DNA of 64,000 nt from Daphnia carinata (taxonomy: Eukaryota > Arthropoda > Branchiopoda > Diplostraca > Daphniidae): assembly GCF_022539665.2 (NCBI RefSeq), contig NC_081338.1, forward strand, positions 4,029,679 through 4,093,678, in the 5' to 3' direction. The position numbers and the translations under genes are program-made. The notes below the pieces were generated by a model. The model ran no database searches, was not told the origin of the DNA, and saw nothing but the letters and a program-made list of their open reading frames with translations. Below, piece after piece: positions 1 to 11,343 of this stretch (positions within the stretch are counted from its first letter, which is position 1; each line of letters begins with the position of its first letter).

Positions 1-72
1 AACCGTGAATCAAAATAGACGAGCGTTTTAAACTACCGTTACAATCAACACCTGAAATAGGAAAAGACTCAC

Positions 73-250
73 ATATTCGTTGGCTTTGTAAGGCGTGGTC
101 GCATAGTTGGACTGAGGTACAGGGAGAGCAGCAGCGATTGCCATCAAAACAGTTAGAATGATAAGCTAAAAACAAAAATTCAAAGGACGATCATTGAACC
201 TACAATTCTAGTTGTTTCCTGGATGTTGTTTCTTTTTTTACCTTATTCAT
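73..250 (-). CDS. Secreted, probably cuticular protein, 5' part only (runs off left edge)
   Basis: Two coding exons are visible on the minus strand. Exon 1 (250-242) is ATG AAT AAG followed by a GT donor. Exon 2 (165-73) encodes 31 residues, LIILTVLMAIAAALPVP then a Tyr-containing spacer ending in NEY, followed by a GTGAGT donor. Residues 1-17 form a clear signal peptide. The tiny first exon, phase-0 introns and spacer ending in Tyr are the plan of the RR cuticle genes farther right, so an RR exon is expected left of base 1; the domain itself is not in the window. Secretion is well supported; the cuticular role is inferred from architecture and promoter. Confidence 0.7.
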
Positions 251-297
251 ACTGGAGGTTTCAAGGGGGGAACTGCTGTGATTGAAGGTCTCGAGTA

Positions 298-336
298 AAC
301 TGATACTTTTCAACTGTTGTCTTTATGGTTTTTATA
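298..336 (-). promoter_or_regulatory. TATA box and TCAGTT initiator
   Basis: Minus-strand TATAAAA (336-330) lies about 30 bp upstream of TATCAGTT (TCAGTT at 303-298). The start codon follows about 50 nt downstream. It is the same core promoter as in the cuticle array. Confidence 0.7.
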
Positions 337-3300
337 GAGAGCTTGGCTTTTGGCAAAATAAGGCGAGTGATACAAATGGCTCAGGTTACGAGAAAAGCCG
401 CTGACTTGACCGATATTGAAACAAGAAAAATAAAGAGAAAGGAATGCATTATTGCAGTGAAATTTCTCCGTTGCCCATGTGAAGGATGTGGTTGATTGCG
501 CCGCACTTCCCTGTCACTACCATATCGGGCTTTCATCACATGACTTTTCAATCTTCATTGCGAGCATACGAGTGTTTTACTTCCTTAATGCATTCTAGTA
601 GATCATGTTTCTAATAATTTTCTAAAAAAAAAAAAAATCAATCGCTTTGTACGGTAAGTCCTGAAAAATAGCGTTTCACTCCATTTATGGAACGAATCGA
701 ACAAGCCACACTGGATACACCCCTGTTTGACAAGTCATAGCTACGCAAACTATCGTGACAATGAGCTATTCATTATTCGAGGATCATTGAAATCTTTACT
801 ACCTTATGAATTATACTTAAATCAATGATTTCTACAATAACCTTGCTTACGTCGTCCTCCTGGACTGTTCCAGCTTGAGCCGTGAATGTGGCCAGCAGAT
901 GGGAAACTGGGGAGTTGTCTTCATTTGAATTTCGTTTTGTCTTAATGTTCCAGCAAGGGTAGATTATCCTTTTGGGTTGACTCCAATCAAACCCGATGAT
1001 CCGCTTAAAAGCAAACGTAATAGACCTATGTGAAACAATAGCCTTTACGTGTAAACTACAGGCCAATTGGCGCCCTATTCCAGCACAACACTTGCGTTTT
1101 CATTGCCCGGCACATATTCACTGGAGAGACAAGTTCAACTGTTCAGACGCGGCAAGTGTGTCATTTAGCTCACCTTCAACAGCAAAAAGTTTAGAGGAAG
1201 AGTTCGTGAAACGAAAAAAAAGGGGGGCGTCATTAATGGGATGTTTGATCCCCCTTTCCCTCAATTTTGATGAGCTAGTGGAATTTTCTACTTAGAAAAT
1301 TTGTAGATTTGCAAATGCACGAAAAGAAAAGATGCAAATAGCTAACAAAAAAAAAAAAAGTCGGCCGACACAATCAAAGGAAAGGTAATCACTTGAGGCA
1401 ATGAAATAGGTAGGACTACGCAACGTAACCGCTCGGAATGTGGAGAAAACTTTGTGCTTCTCCGGCCGCAAAATGATGTTTACCTCAAACGAAAAGATTT
1501 GAAAGCGCTGTTTAAGATTGCAAGAAAAATCCGATAACAATTGCCATCCAGAGCGTAAGACCACTTCCCGAAATTGGTGTACAGTACATCCCTTCCCTCC
1601 CAGTATCCATAAATTACATCTTCAACATCGTTACGTCGGATTCTAAAGATACTGTCACGTCAGAACAAAATGGGACGTCATACAATTTGCAGAGAAAGTG
1701 CTTATGGTGACATTATACGTACTGTCATAATGCACGGCAGTTTCTGTGAAGAATTAACACAAAAGAAAAACGTGCCGCAATCTATATTCAGCTGGCACAT
1801 AAAAGTCACAGTGTCGTACATAATGAACGAGCTGAACGGCGCTTTGCGATTAAAACTAAATTATAATCTAAGGCCGATATATTCGCCAGGTATCAACTTC
1901 CATTCCGGTTTGCAACGCTGCAAACCAGAATGGAAGCAAAACCGCTCTATGAACTTGAATGTGCGGCCATCGCCTATTAAACACCAAATGTACGATAATG
2001 TTCGACCATAGGCAACATGTAGTACCTCTAAATTCAACGTCACCTTTGGATTGTCCAAACTGGATTCGAAATACCACGATTGCCGAAGGGTAGTCGAACA
2101 AATTTGTTCTGGGGCTAAGTCAGAAATAGATGAATGGAAAAAAAAAGTCATTTAAAAATAAAAGGTGAGATCATTCGGCTATTTAACTCACCGAAAAAGC
2201 TTCTTTGTAACGACGTCTTGACCTGTGTGCGTAGCACTGAAAGTGGTCTGACAAGATGGGCGTGAGCCTAAAAAAGGAAATGAAAGCCAAAAATAAAACC
2301 AGTTTTCTCTTACGTTTGTTTTTGTGCATAATTTCGGGACATTTCCGCAGTCAGAGGTGTGCAACAACAGAGAACTGCGTGATAGATATGTGCCTCCAGC
2401 CGCCAACATTTGAGGGGAATTTTGTTGTTGTTTTTGTTTAAATTAGAAAGTCGTAGGTGAAATGCGGTTGTTATTTCTATCCAATAACAGCGAGGTGTAT
2501 ACGTATTATACTCGCCAAACGTGCGCAAAAGGAATAGATTAAAAACAAATACATATATTTTGCACTCCATGGAAGAGACTTTCTTAAGTTACTTCCATAA
2601 CATTGCAAACGGTTTAGAAAATGCTATCGTTCCTAGATATCTGGTCTGGTCCCTGCTGAGTGCATTTTCTATTTCACACGGCCATGAGCACATACCTTAG
2701 ACGAAGGCAATCAATTTACGCACGGCGAAAGTTATTGGAAAAAAAAAGATACCTGAAGCTAACCAACTGCGTAATGCAATGTAATTGGTATGTGATCCCA
2801 GTTTGATTATGGCTTGCTATCATAGCCTTAACGGTTCCGATAAGCATCTAAAGTGAATGAACAAACAGGCCCGTTCGTTTCCCAATAACAAACGAGAGAA
2901 CTCCCATTTGCCTTCAAGGAGATATGACCGCCTTTAACGCAATTATTTATGCGCTAATCATAATACAGAAAAACAAAATCAGAAGGCCTAAACTTAAAAT
3001 GCCAAGTTTTGACAACGTTTGCTGATTAAGGAATATTTCTTAACGTCAGTGAATGTCGGCCTGTGAACTCCGGACTAATTCGTTTGGAACTGACAACCAG
3101 TTATTATTGGTGTAAACGGCAGTGGTTGGTAGATAATTGAACGTTAGGAAACCAGCACGTAATATTCGTGTCACCTCATAGAGTAATAATAATTACTAGA
3201 TTATTTTCTAGAGCCATGCATATAATGATATTAAATTAGCTCACCTGTCCAGCTTTATTATTTTTTTAAAACTCAGTTTGATGGATGAGTCTACAAAGAT

Positions 3301-4452
3301 GGATTAGGTAATTTGGTGCGCCTATAGAGGGAGGACGGACATCTATGATCACGTGCATTAAGATGAGGCCGACATTTGCTCTGTTATATTCATTTGTAAA
3401 AAATTAAAGCTCAAAACTATGAATGTAAAACAAACCAAAAAATGCAGATAGTGATTACCCAGATTTCCAGTTCAATCTAAATTATGAGAATGACGTCAAA
3501 TGCATAAGACCTATATGTTTTTTTTATTAAGGTGACAGTGCACAAGGCCGACAAGATCTTTTATGTCGAGTGCAGAATTATTATTAGGAGGCCCCTTTCA
3601 AGTATATAGAGACACTTCGGTGTTTAAACGTATGACGTGGAACTAGATCGATCACGTTTGCCACTCTCCGACACTGGTGTTTTCCCCCTCGTTGCGGTTA
3701 CACGTGTTGCATAACCACTAATTGAATATTAAATCAATAAAAATAAACGTAGTATAACGTCACCTGAAACGTGAATCCATTATATATAGCGATCCGGATT
3801 TGTCCCGAGTAACAACCTCCTAGTTTCAGCAACCGATCAGAACGTGTTCCAGTCGGATTCTCCCCTTTGTCTTTAATGCACTCACATAAGAAAACAAACC
3901 ACAAAACAAAATGTAAAAACACACAGAGACATAAGAAATCGGTAGAAAATTAGGGAGACCCCCCTCTCCTTCAGTGCACGTACACACACTGAGCCCCAAT
4001 TAATTTTTTAAGGGAACCTTGTAATCTGACCCTGCTGGAAGGCATTCTACAAGGAGGGAGGGTTATGTTTTTGTTTGAAGTTTTTAAATGTATTTTTTTT
4101 TTCAAGGGTGAAAAAGTGAAACGTGTAGAACAAAAAAAAAAGGCGGCGGTATTTCAGTGAGGAACCATTGCGTGGTGTGCGTTCCTCACGGATCGTTTTA
4201 CACGTGTACATTCAACGCAAAGTGAATATCATCCTCCCCCCTTTTTGTTTTTCCATGTTACAACATCCAGTGCGTCAGAATCTTCGTCATTCCAGCGCTA
4301 GTTGTTGGCGGATCGTGTGCAGTCAAAACCTAACAGCTTCATTTTTTCGTATCGAGAAAAGTCTCACGAATCACCAGCAATTATCTGTTGACTGTTTCAG
4401 AGCTGCCGGTTCGAAGTGGACGTTTATCACCTTCGTCATCCCGCACACGGAA
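337..4452. other. Intergenic stretch without a recognisable gene
   Basis: I see no spliced gene or conserved protein here. It holds A/T homopolymers and one strong short hairpin (1897-1936). The small open frames have no family resemblance. The 3' end may contain 5' untranslated sequence of the bHLH gene. Confidence 0.5.
1897..1936. repeat. Near-perfect 18-bp inverted repeat with 4-nt loop
   Basis: The left arm 1897-1914 (CTTCCATTCCGGTTTGCA) and right arm 1919-1936 are reverse complements with one mismatch, separated by ACGC. In a minus-strand transcript the mismatch would be a G-U pair, so the hairpin would be fully paired. The loop is too short for an ordinary microRNA precursor and the function is unknown. 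Confidence 0.6.
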
Positions 4453-5144
4453 ATGTCATCATCCACTGGTAGTCTATTTTTTTTTTAAATCCCAAAAGTC
4501 AACAGCTATTCACCCCCCGTTTTTTAATTGTTGGTTTCTCGGAAGTGAACGCGTGTTGGGCTCAGTTGGTCGATGACGAAATTAATTGAATTATTGAATT
4601 CCTATTTATTTTTTTGAATTCGAATGGCTGATCGGTTCATCAGGCAGTCGGCGGCCGAACGCGGCTCGTGAGCGAAGCCGCGTTCAGAATTTACGTGACG
4701 GTATATATTGATTTTGTTGTGATCGCTTTACGCCTACCGGCCCAATAAAGTCATTTTTCTTTTTTGTTTTGATTCAATGTGTGTGATGTGTTTATATTGT
4801 CAGCTTTCCAATCTTTGCAGTCGGCGCTGCCGGCCGTTCCGCCCAGTACCAAGCTCTCCAAGTTGGACGTCTTGCTGATGGCCAGCGCGTACATCGCCCA
4901 TCTCGGCCGATTGGTGCAAGAGGACAACGACGAACAGCAGGCCAGTAATTCCACGAATCAGAATAACGTCACTTTTCATCCGGTCAAGGTGAAATCTTGT
5001 TCATCAATGTAGTTGGCGTTTGCATTAGATAAAAATTTGTCCAAACGCTAGTGGTAACAGCAACGCTTTTATGTACATTGCATACAGAAGTGGCCTATGA
5101 GGGCCCGATTGTACGCCGGACTGAATTATTCCGGTTCTCATTGA
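4453..5144 (+). CDS. bHLH transcription factor of the TCF21/MSC/TCF23/TCF24 group
   Basis: Four exons, 4453-4468, 4644-4700, 4804-4988 and 5088-5144, give a 104-residue protein with all junction phases agreeing. Exon 2 carries the basic region [14 protein letters not shown] (residues 11-24). Exon 3 carries helix 1, loop and helix 2, including [16 protein letters not shown] and YIAHL. Exon 4 supplies [12 protein letters not shown] (residues 86-97), the C-terminal signature shared with TCF23/24. bHLH factors of this group bind E-boxes as heterodimers with E proteins in the nucleus. The 16-nt first exon (ATG TCA TCA TCC ACT G) was chosen because it restores phase into the GC start of exon 2; it is the least certain part, and a longer N-terminus is possible. 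The gene is unrelated to the cuticle genes. Confidence 0.8.
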
Positions 5145-5960
5145 CCGCTCGACCCGAAGGTCTACCCGTCATCATCATTCAGGAGATAACTGAATGGGTT
5201 GCCAACCACATTAACAGGAGTGCTGGGCGAACTCTGCCGCAAAGCTTTTATAATTCGTTTTCCGTGAATTAAATCGCAGATATCTTTTACGTGGTCTGAT
5301 AATATCCGTTGACGTGTCGTTTGTCCTCTCTCTCTCTATCTGTGTACCCCACCCCCTTTCTCTCTTTTTAAGTAAAAAAATAAATAAATACATAAATAAA
5401 AACCGGGCAAAAACACAACTAAATTTTCATCGCGCGTCGGTTAATCGAAGACCATAAATCACCCACGTGTTATGGTGAAGTAGACGTGACGAACGCAGCG
5501 GTAGCCGAAGTGCGAAGAAACTCAAAAAAGCGATGAAAACTCGTTTGAACGAGCGTCAACGAGATTAGCAGGTCGTCGATACCATCGCAAAGATACCCAT
5601 CTACGTATCTACGTTTGTCTGGATCTCTCTGAAGAGCAATGAATTCCGCACAATTGCGAAGGTGGGTAAGATGCGACCAGTGCGCCATCCGGTCTGATAA
5701 TTTAACTTTGATGCACTTTCTAAGTGCATCAACGGGAGACGGTTCGAAGAAGAAAATGAGGTGAAAGAAAAAAAAAATTTCTAACGGAGTCTGAAATTTT
5801 TTCAAAGATAAAACGATTTCTGATTGTAACCAGTTGAAACGAGCGATGTTGCTGGATGTCACGTAACACCATAGACGAAAATGACGTCACGAATCCATGT
5901 CGAATGGCAGCTAGCACGGCATCTTAAGCTAGATCGAACCAACGTGAAAAATCCCGACAC
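5145..5960. other. bHLH 3' flank and intergenic DNA
   Basis: It contains a CT microsatellite near 5325-5340, AAATAAATA-type sequence near 5375-5400 that could supply polyadenylation signals, and a perfect 9-bp stem with a 3-nt loop at 5710-5730 (GATGCACTT/AAGTGCATC). No gene is recognised. Confidence 0.45.
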
Positions 5961-6000
5961 AATAAATAGCTGCGTAGTAAAGACCAGAGTGCCATCAGTC
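5961..6000 (+). promoter_or_regulatory. Probable promoter of the IL-17-like gene
   Basis: An ATAAATA box near 5962 is followed about 33 bp later by CATCAGTC (TCAGTC at 5995-6000), an arthropod-type initiator. The start codon is 162 nt downstream, leaving an ordinary 5' untranslated region. Confidence 0.5.
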
Positions 6001-6161
6001 AGTCATGGTCCATAGTTAGGTGTAGTTTAAAAAACCAATCTGTAGTGCTCAAAAAGAAAACGTTCTTCTCCGCAGGCAGGACACATTTCAGCTCCTTTAG
6101 TCATAAAAAAAGGCCAAGATGAGATGTTGATTTAAACACGACCGCGAGTCGCCCCAAAGAA

Positions 6162-6716
6162 ATGAAACAAACCGTTCGAGGTTGTTTAACTGTTGTTATA
6201 CTCTGTTCGACTGTGTTGGCCGTCGCGGCCGGCATGTCTTCATCGTTACCTGTAGCTTCCGTGCGTCCTTTTGGCGATCCAGTTGACCTGGACAGGCAAA
6301 CGTACGCACAAGAAAACACGGGTAATCAATCCAGCAGAAATGACAGCCAACTGCTCCTTAGAATCCGGCGTGAGATTCATCACCAGCGGCATCAGTGTCC
6401 GATCCAACCGGATCCTCGTTCGCCCCATTTGCAACGGCGTTCTCTGTGCCCGTTCGAGATCCAACGGGACACCAATCCTCAACGCATTCCGGACGTGATC
6501 CTGCGTTCGCACTGCCTCTGCGAATCTTCGCCCTGTTCTTCGGGCCAGCAGCCGGCCCGTTGCGTGTCGCTCGTCTCGCCAATGAAAGTGGCTTATCTCG
6601 ACCAGCAGCTCAAGTCCGTCGTTTCGACCGAAGTTATTCACGTTCCCGTTGCGTGCATCTGCGCTGCTCAGCCGGTCGGCCGTTCCATGCCACTCCATCG
6701 CAACATAGTCGTCTGA
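6162..6716 (+). CDS. Secreted IL-17-like cystine-knot cytokine
   Basis: A single-exon 184-residue protein. Residues 1-23 are a hydrophobic signal peptide. RIRR at 67-70 is a furin-type dibasic site. The mature part has the IL-17 order of motifs: CPFEI at 96-100, DTNPQRIP at 103-110, HCLC at 117-120, C125 and C134, then a beta-strand stretch ending VPVACICA at 161-168. This parallels the vertebrate pattern of a Trp/Phe-containing strand, a D/N-P-x-R-x-P turn, paired cysteines and a final G/A-C-x-C. IL-17 proteins are secreted dimeric ligands for SEFIR-domain receptors in immune signalling; the receptor and role here are unknown. An ATTAAA near 6753 could be the poly(A) signal. The family call rests on motif order, not on a search. 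Confidence 0.75.
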   Translation: MKQTVRGCLTVVILCSTVLAVAAGMSSSLPVASVRPFGDPVDLDRQTYAQENTGNQSSRNDSQLLLRIRREIHHQRHQCPIQPDPRSPHLQRRSLCPFEIQRDTNPQRIPDVILRSHCLCESSPCSSGQQPARCVSLVSPMKVAYLDQQLKSVVSTEVIHVPVACICAAQPVGRSMPLHRNIVV

Positions 6717-7862
6717 ACCAACCTAAACGAAAAAACAACCAAAACAAACGAGATTAAAGTCAAGAGAATATCTGTTGATCAGAGCAATTTTTGAAGGAAA
6801 TCTAATGCGTTTTAGTACCAAAAAACAAATGATACCACGAATGAATTAACCCAGCTGGAATGTGGTTAGCATATAGAGATTGCATAACAATTGTGATTGT
6901 CCATTGCACACGTCTTTTCACGGAGAGTGTCGGCTGGTCCGCCACAATGTATATGTCGATGTTGATTATCGATGCATACAAAATCTGTGAAAAGGCTAAA
7001 AAAAAATAAAAAGTACGTCTCATAAATGGATTGTTATTATGGCTCTTTTAATTGGCGGAAGGACTGACAGGAGGGCAGGAAAGGGGTTAGTGACTTAAAT
7101 GATTCAGTAATAGAAGCAGTACAGAAATTAACGGGGGAGGGGGACATGATGTCCGGGGATCAAAACAACTTTGGTTCAGTCGACTGACCAAGGCACATTT
7201 CATTTCCCTCTGTTTGCAAAAAATCACAGAAGGAAAAGAAAAAGGGGGGGGGGGGGGAGGGAGGAAATCTATTACGGAAATTGACTGTAATCACGATTGT
7301 TATAACAACACGAGGGACGAGTGCGTTCGACAGCTTCGGAAAGCCAAACATTCAGTCACTGTCAAACGTATCGAAAATCCCTTTCGCTGTGTGTGAGATG
7401 GGTCCTGATGTAAATCACTACGGATTCACCTGGCCGGATGTTGAGCTTCCCCTACACCCCCCTTACCCCTAAATGAACCAATTGCCCCGACTGGAGAACG
7501 AGGGGGAGGCAGATGAGCAGCTTATGTCTTTTGACTATTATACATTTTTAGCCTAGTATTTTAGCTCTGACCAATTGAGATGGAGCTAGACCAGTTATGG
7601 GACCTACCCAATTGGCTGGCCTGATGTAGGGAAAGGTGGGCGAAGGGGGAGACAGGGACGTCGGGAGGTGGGTGTCAAACAACTGGGATCCCCCCCTGAA
7701 AAACACAGAGACAGTATTACACAACACACGTGGATCCTAAAATATAAGGTTAGTATTGCTCAGTTGTTTTGTTTGATATGTATTACATATACCTGGCCGG
7801 ACTAATTGTTATCGCCAGTAGATTCCAGGCGTCCGTTCAAAGTGAGTGTCGATCCTGAACAA
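6717..7862. other. Intergenic region 5' of the homeobox gene
   Basis: No clear gene. It includes a run of 14 G (7244-7257) and a C/G-rich stretch near 7440-7700. An upstream exon of the homeobox gene could lie here, because its reading frame stays open back to a CAG at about 7817. Confidence 0.45.
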
Positions 7863-10800
7863 ATGGCGACGGCCACTTCCAGTCAATCGAACAGTGACGG
7901 CAATGCAAAGAAAGTGCCCATGTCTCCTTCTGAATTTTTCGCCAAAATTTACGGCACCGATCGCAAGTCTGCCGATGATTCTTGCAGTTCGGCGGAAGAG
8001 GCCAAATCTACAGCATCCGGTATGCAGATCGTGACACATCGGTCATCACTTGCCGAGACGGCACATCCTTCCTCTCCTGCTGCCGCAGCTCTTCAGCAAC
8101 AAAGATCAGTTTCAGCAACGAGCCCTTGGCACCTATATCCGTCGTGGAATCCGGAACACTTATTCTGGGCATCCAGGAATCAAGGATCGTTTTTCGATCC
8201 GCTTTCTCTACCACCCGCACTCACGGCCCTAAGTAATCAAATGATGCATTATTTCAATTTTTGTTTTTCGTTTTTTGGGAGGGGGCCATTATTCTAATGA
8301 TTTTAAATACGCGCAGTGCCAGACATTTTGTTTTTCATAAAAGAGAGGAGGAAAAAAATTAACGAATGGCTTTTGTCTGCGTTGAATATTCGAGTGTACA
8401 ATGATCAGTCCGTGATGCAACATCTGTCTAGCCTCGAAACTGAAATTAGACTGCAAAATTGCGCTTATTTTTTTTTTACAGACAGACAGACACATACACA
8501 CACAAAAAAAGGGGGGGAGAGAAAGAAAATAGATAACTGACAAACACATACAGGAAAATAGTTGATATAAATAACACAAAAAGAAAACGGAACGTCTGGC
8601 ATTGCGTGTTTAAATTTTACGAACGTTTTAATTCACGCAGTCCAATTTTCATTTTTCGTTCAGGAGATAGACGTATTTGTCCCAAGTGCTAACTGATGTG
8701 TCATTAACCCCTCCCCCCCTCCAAATTTGACATATTATTCAATGAGTAGCATAGCCATTTTTTTCCTCCATTCAAAGATTTTTATGTGGTATTGGATTGC
8801 GCATTGTGCGGACGGCAATGTTCAATGACCAATTCAATTGCGATTTGCTCAACCATCGAGAAGAAAACGAAAGTGGAATATTGTACCTATTGCTTATAAA
8901 AGGTAGAGGGAGGGGAGGAATGCACAATTACAGCACTGATCGAGCGCAGGTATAATATAATCTGTGTTTTCCGTGATGAACACGCGTTCCCCCCTCTCGT
9001 TTTACTCGTCTCGCAAAACCACTCCTCTATTGTACCTTAACCCCCATTACGGATATTGACAAGGTAAAAGAGAAAGAGAGAGAGAGAGAAAAAAAAAAGA
9101 CATAGAGGACTTGAAATGAAATGGAGGGAGGGGGTAGGAAGAAGCTCCCACTTCAAACCGGATACGAGGGTGAGAATAATCGCTTCTCTTAAACATCTGT
9201 TGTCTCTTGCTCGTGATATTTAGAATAAAAGGATCGGCAGGGAGGAGGGTTGAGTCTATGGAACCATCACACGGAAGGTGAGGGGTGGGTCTATTAAATG
9301 CCAGCTCAAAACTATTAACCTATTAACGTGCCATATCGGTGGCGCTTTTTGTACGTTACCCTTCAAAACGACTGACGTTTTTCCCACATATTGGAATGGG
9401 CTAGATGCCATCCGTGTCCAAAATGTTAAATCGCACTGTAAATATCTGTCAGTAGACTGTACGCTTTAATTATGCGAGTCAAGTCTAGTCTTCCGACGTC
9501 TATTGTATTTTTTCTTTATTTGATTTTGAAACATTTCGATTCTAATATTCCCCCCCCCCCCCTCGTTAATTAGTGGCCAGGAGGAAACGCAAAGGTCTGA
9601 GTCAGCGCAGGCAGAGGACAACGTTCACCCAAGAGCAGACGCTCCGTTTGGAAGTCGAGTTCCAGTCAGCCGAGTACGTTTCGCGGACCAGACGGTCCGA
9701 ATTGGCCGCAGCCCTTCGTTTGAGCGAAACCCAAATCAAAATCTGGTTCCAGAATCGCCGAGCAAAAGACAAACGCATCGAGAAGGCCCACATCGATCAT
9801 CAGTACAGGTACGCATCTGAGGTACACACGTGAGCAAAAGCCTACGCACAAATGATAGTCGTACATGTAACTCGATAACGACATGGAGTATAAGAAGGGC
9901 TTCTCTTTTTTTTTACTTCATGAATGACGTTTCCTCTATTCCCCCGCGATCATCGAAAAAAAAGCGGAAGTGTTAGGGTAATTTAGAAAGTAACGATAAG
10001 GTTGCACGTCGGTTTACGTTTTTTTGTGTCTGTGTTGGGTCTGGGAAGCGTAATAAACAATGTAGAAATAACATACCGCACAAGAAGGGGGTGATTAATT
10101 TCCGGATCCGCCTCCTTTGGACTCGGCAAAACCATTAAGCGCTAAAACGGCTGGAATTGTCACTGATACGCTCGTTTAGTATGACATAAACCGTTTCGGC
10201 CTTCTGGATATTTTTCATGTACCGTTAATTCGGTTGGTTGCGTAACGTTCCCACAATCTCATTCCACAACGCTAGATGGCAAGCGTTTCTAAAAGAGAAA
10301 ATTGGTCCGTGTTCAAAATGAATAAGAATTCATTTGTACCTGGAAAGAAAACATTGTGTTACATTAAATGAATTACCTTATCACACGCGAGTCAATGTAA
10401 ATTTATAATTTAGGAAAATACGTTTACTGTTATGCGTGGTTGAGAAAAAAAAAATGCAGTTGGATCACGGACCGATAAGGAAGAAAGTGAAACGGCCTCT
10501 GGTTTGCCTGATGAGTAAGCAAAACTCCACGCGATTTCAATCGTTTTGCTTCTCTCTTTCAATAAGCTCTAGAGTATGTTCCAGGTGGCTTCCATCCCTC
10601 CCCCCCGCAATGGATATCGAAGCGTAGATGAAGGGGGAAAACTCTCTAGATGATTTTGTTCTTTTGCCTCTCTAAAATGTGGGCTGCCCTGAAATGAATC
10701 GCTTGATTCTAATTACGCAATACGGGAATTTAAAAAAAAAAGAGAGAGAGAAAGAGAGAAAAATTTTTTAAAATGCAGATGGGAAAGAAAACGACCAACG

Positions 10801-11343
10801 CCCTATTCGAATTGCGTCCAGCTAGGCAGGTGATGAACGATACAAAAACAAAAACATTAAAAGATTTAAAAATTATAAATGGTGTATACATTATTCATAG
10901 CTACCCTTTCACTCTCTTCTGACGTTTGAGTGCACGACCCCCAAGAGAAGGCCATTCTGGCTGGATGATTTCAGTTTTAATTTATGTAACAATTATGCAA
11001 GTCGGTTAACGGGGAAGGCCACGCCCTTCAGCAAGAGACGGCGGGCCGGCAGCTGGTCAATAACATCTAACATTCTGGTGTCGTCGTAGATAGGGTTTTA
11101 ATCAATTCTGATTTCTTTTTTTTTTTTATCTTTTTCTTTTTCTTTTAACGATCGGGCAGGTGCAATGAGTTGGCGACTCAGCAGGGCGTGTCGCCAACGT
11201 CTCAGCAGCCGGACCGTGTGTGTGGGCTTTTGTCTTGCAATTTATCTTCGTTCCAACCGCAAAACAAACGGGATGCAGAGCTTTCGTTGCCGCCTAACGA
11301 AAGTGAAATGGACGACGACAATGACACTCCAATTTCCATTTGA
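7863..11343 (+). CDS. ro: Homeobox transcription factor, rough orthologue
   Basis: Three exons, 7863-8232, 9574-9808 and 11160-11343, join in phase to give 262 residues. Exon 1 has a conserved-looking [11 protein letters not shown] block. Exon 2 carries the homeodomain (about 134-193) starting near RRQRTTF, with the recognition helix [15 protein letters not shown] followed by [11 protein letters not shown]. This matches Drosophila Rough, including the RLEVEF and Q-x-x-YR details, as I recall that family. Exon 3 is an acidic tail ending [10 protein letters not shown]. Rough is a nuclear DNA-binding regulator known for photoreceptor patterning. The ATG at 7863 has a good context (AACAAATGG), but the frame is open upstream to a possible acceptor near 7817, so an earlier exon may exist. 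AATAAA lies near 11560. Confidence 0.85.
8233..9573 (+). other. ro: Intron 1 of rough
   Basis: It runs from GTAATC (8233) to a C-rich tract and TTAG (9573). It contains a GA microsatellite (about 9070-9090) and a 13-C run just before the acceptor. No other gene is seen inside it. Confidence 0.7.
9809..11159 (+). other. ro: Intron 2 of rough
   Basis: It runs from GTACGC (9809) to GGGCAG (11159). It contains CGCTAGATGGCAAG near 10270-10283, which resembles a CTCF core, and a GA-rich stretch near 10740. No gene is recognised inside it. Confidence 0.65.

Noticed and set aside
1670-2151. Overlapping open frames of 77-113 codons on both strands
   Set aside because: They share the hairpin at 1897-1936, which gives mirrored peptides; no family features.
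6246-6698. 150-codon minus-strand frame opposite the IL-17-like gene
   Set aside because: No signal, family or promoter evidence; the plus-strand frame has a signal peptide and IL-17 motif order.
7806-7862. Extending rough upstream to 7806
   Set aside because: The frame is open but starts with TTG; ATG at 7863 has a good context. A CAG near 7817 could be an acceptor from an unseen exon, so this was noted but not annotated.
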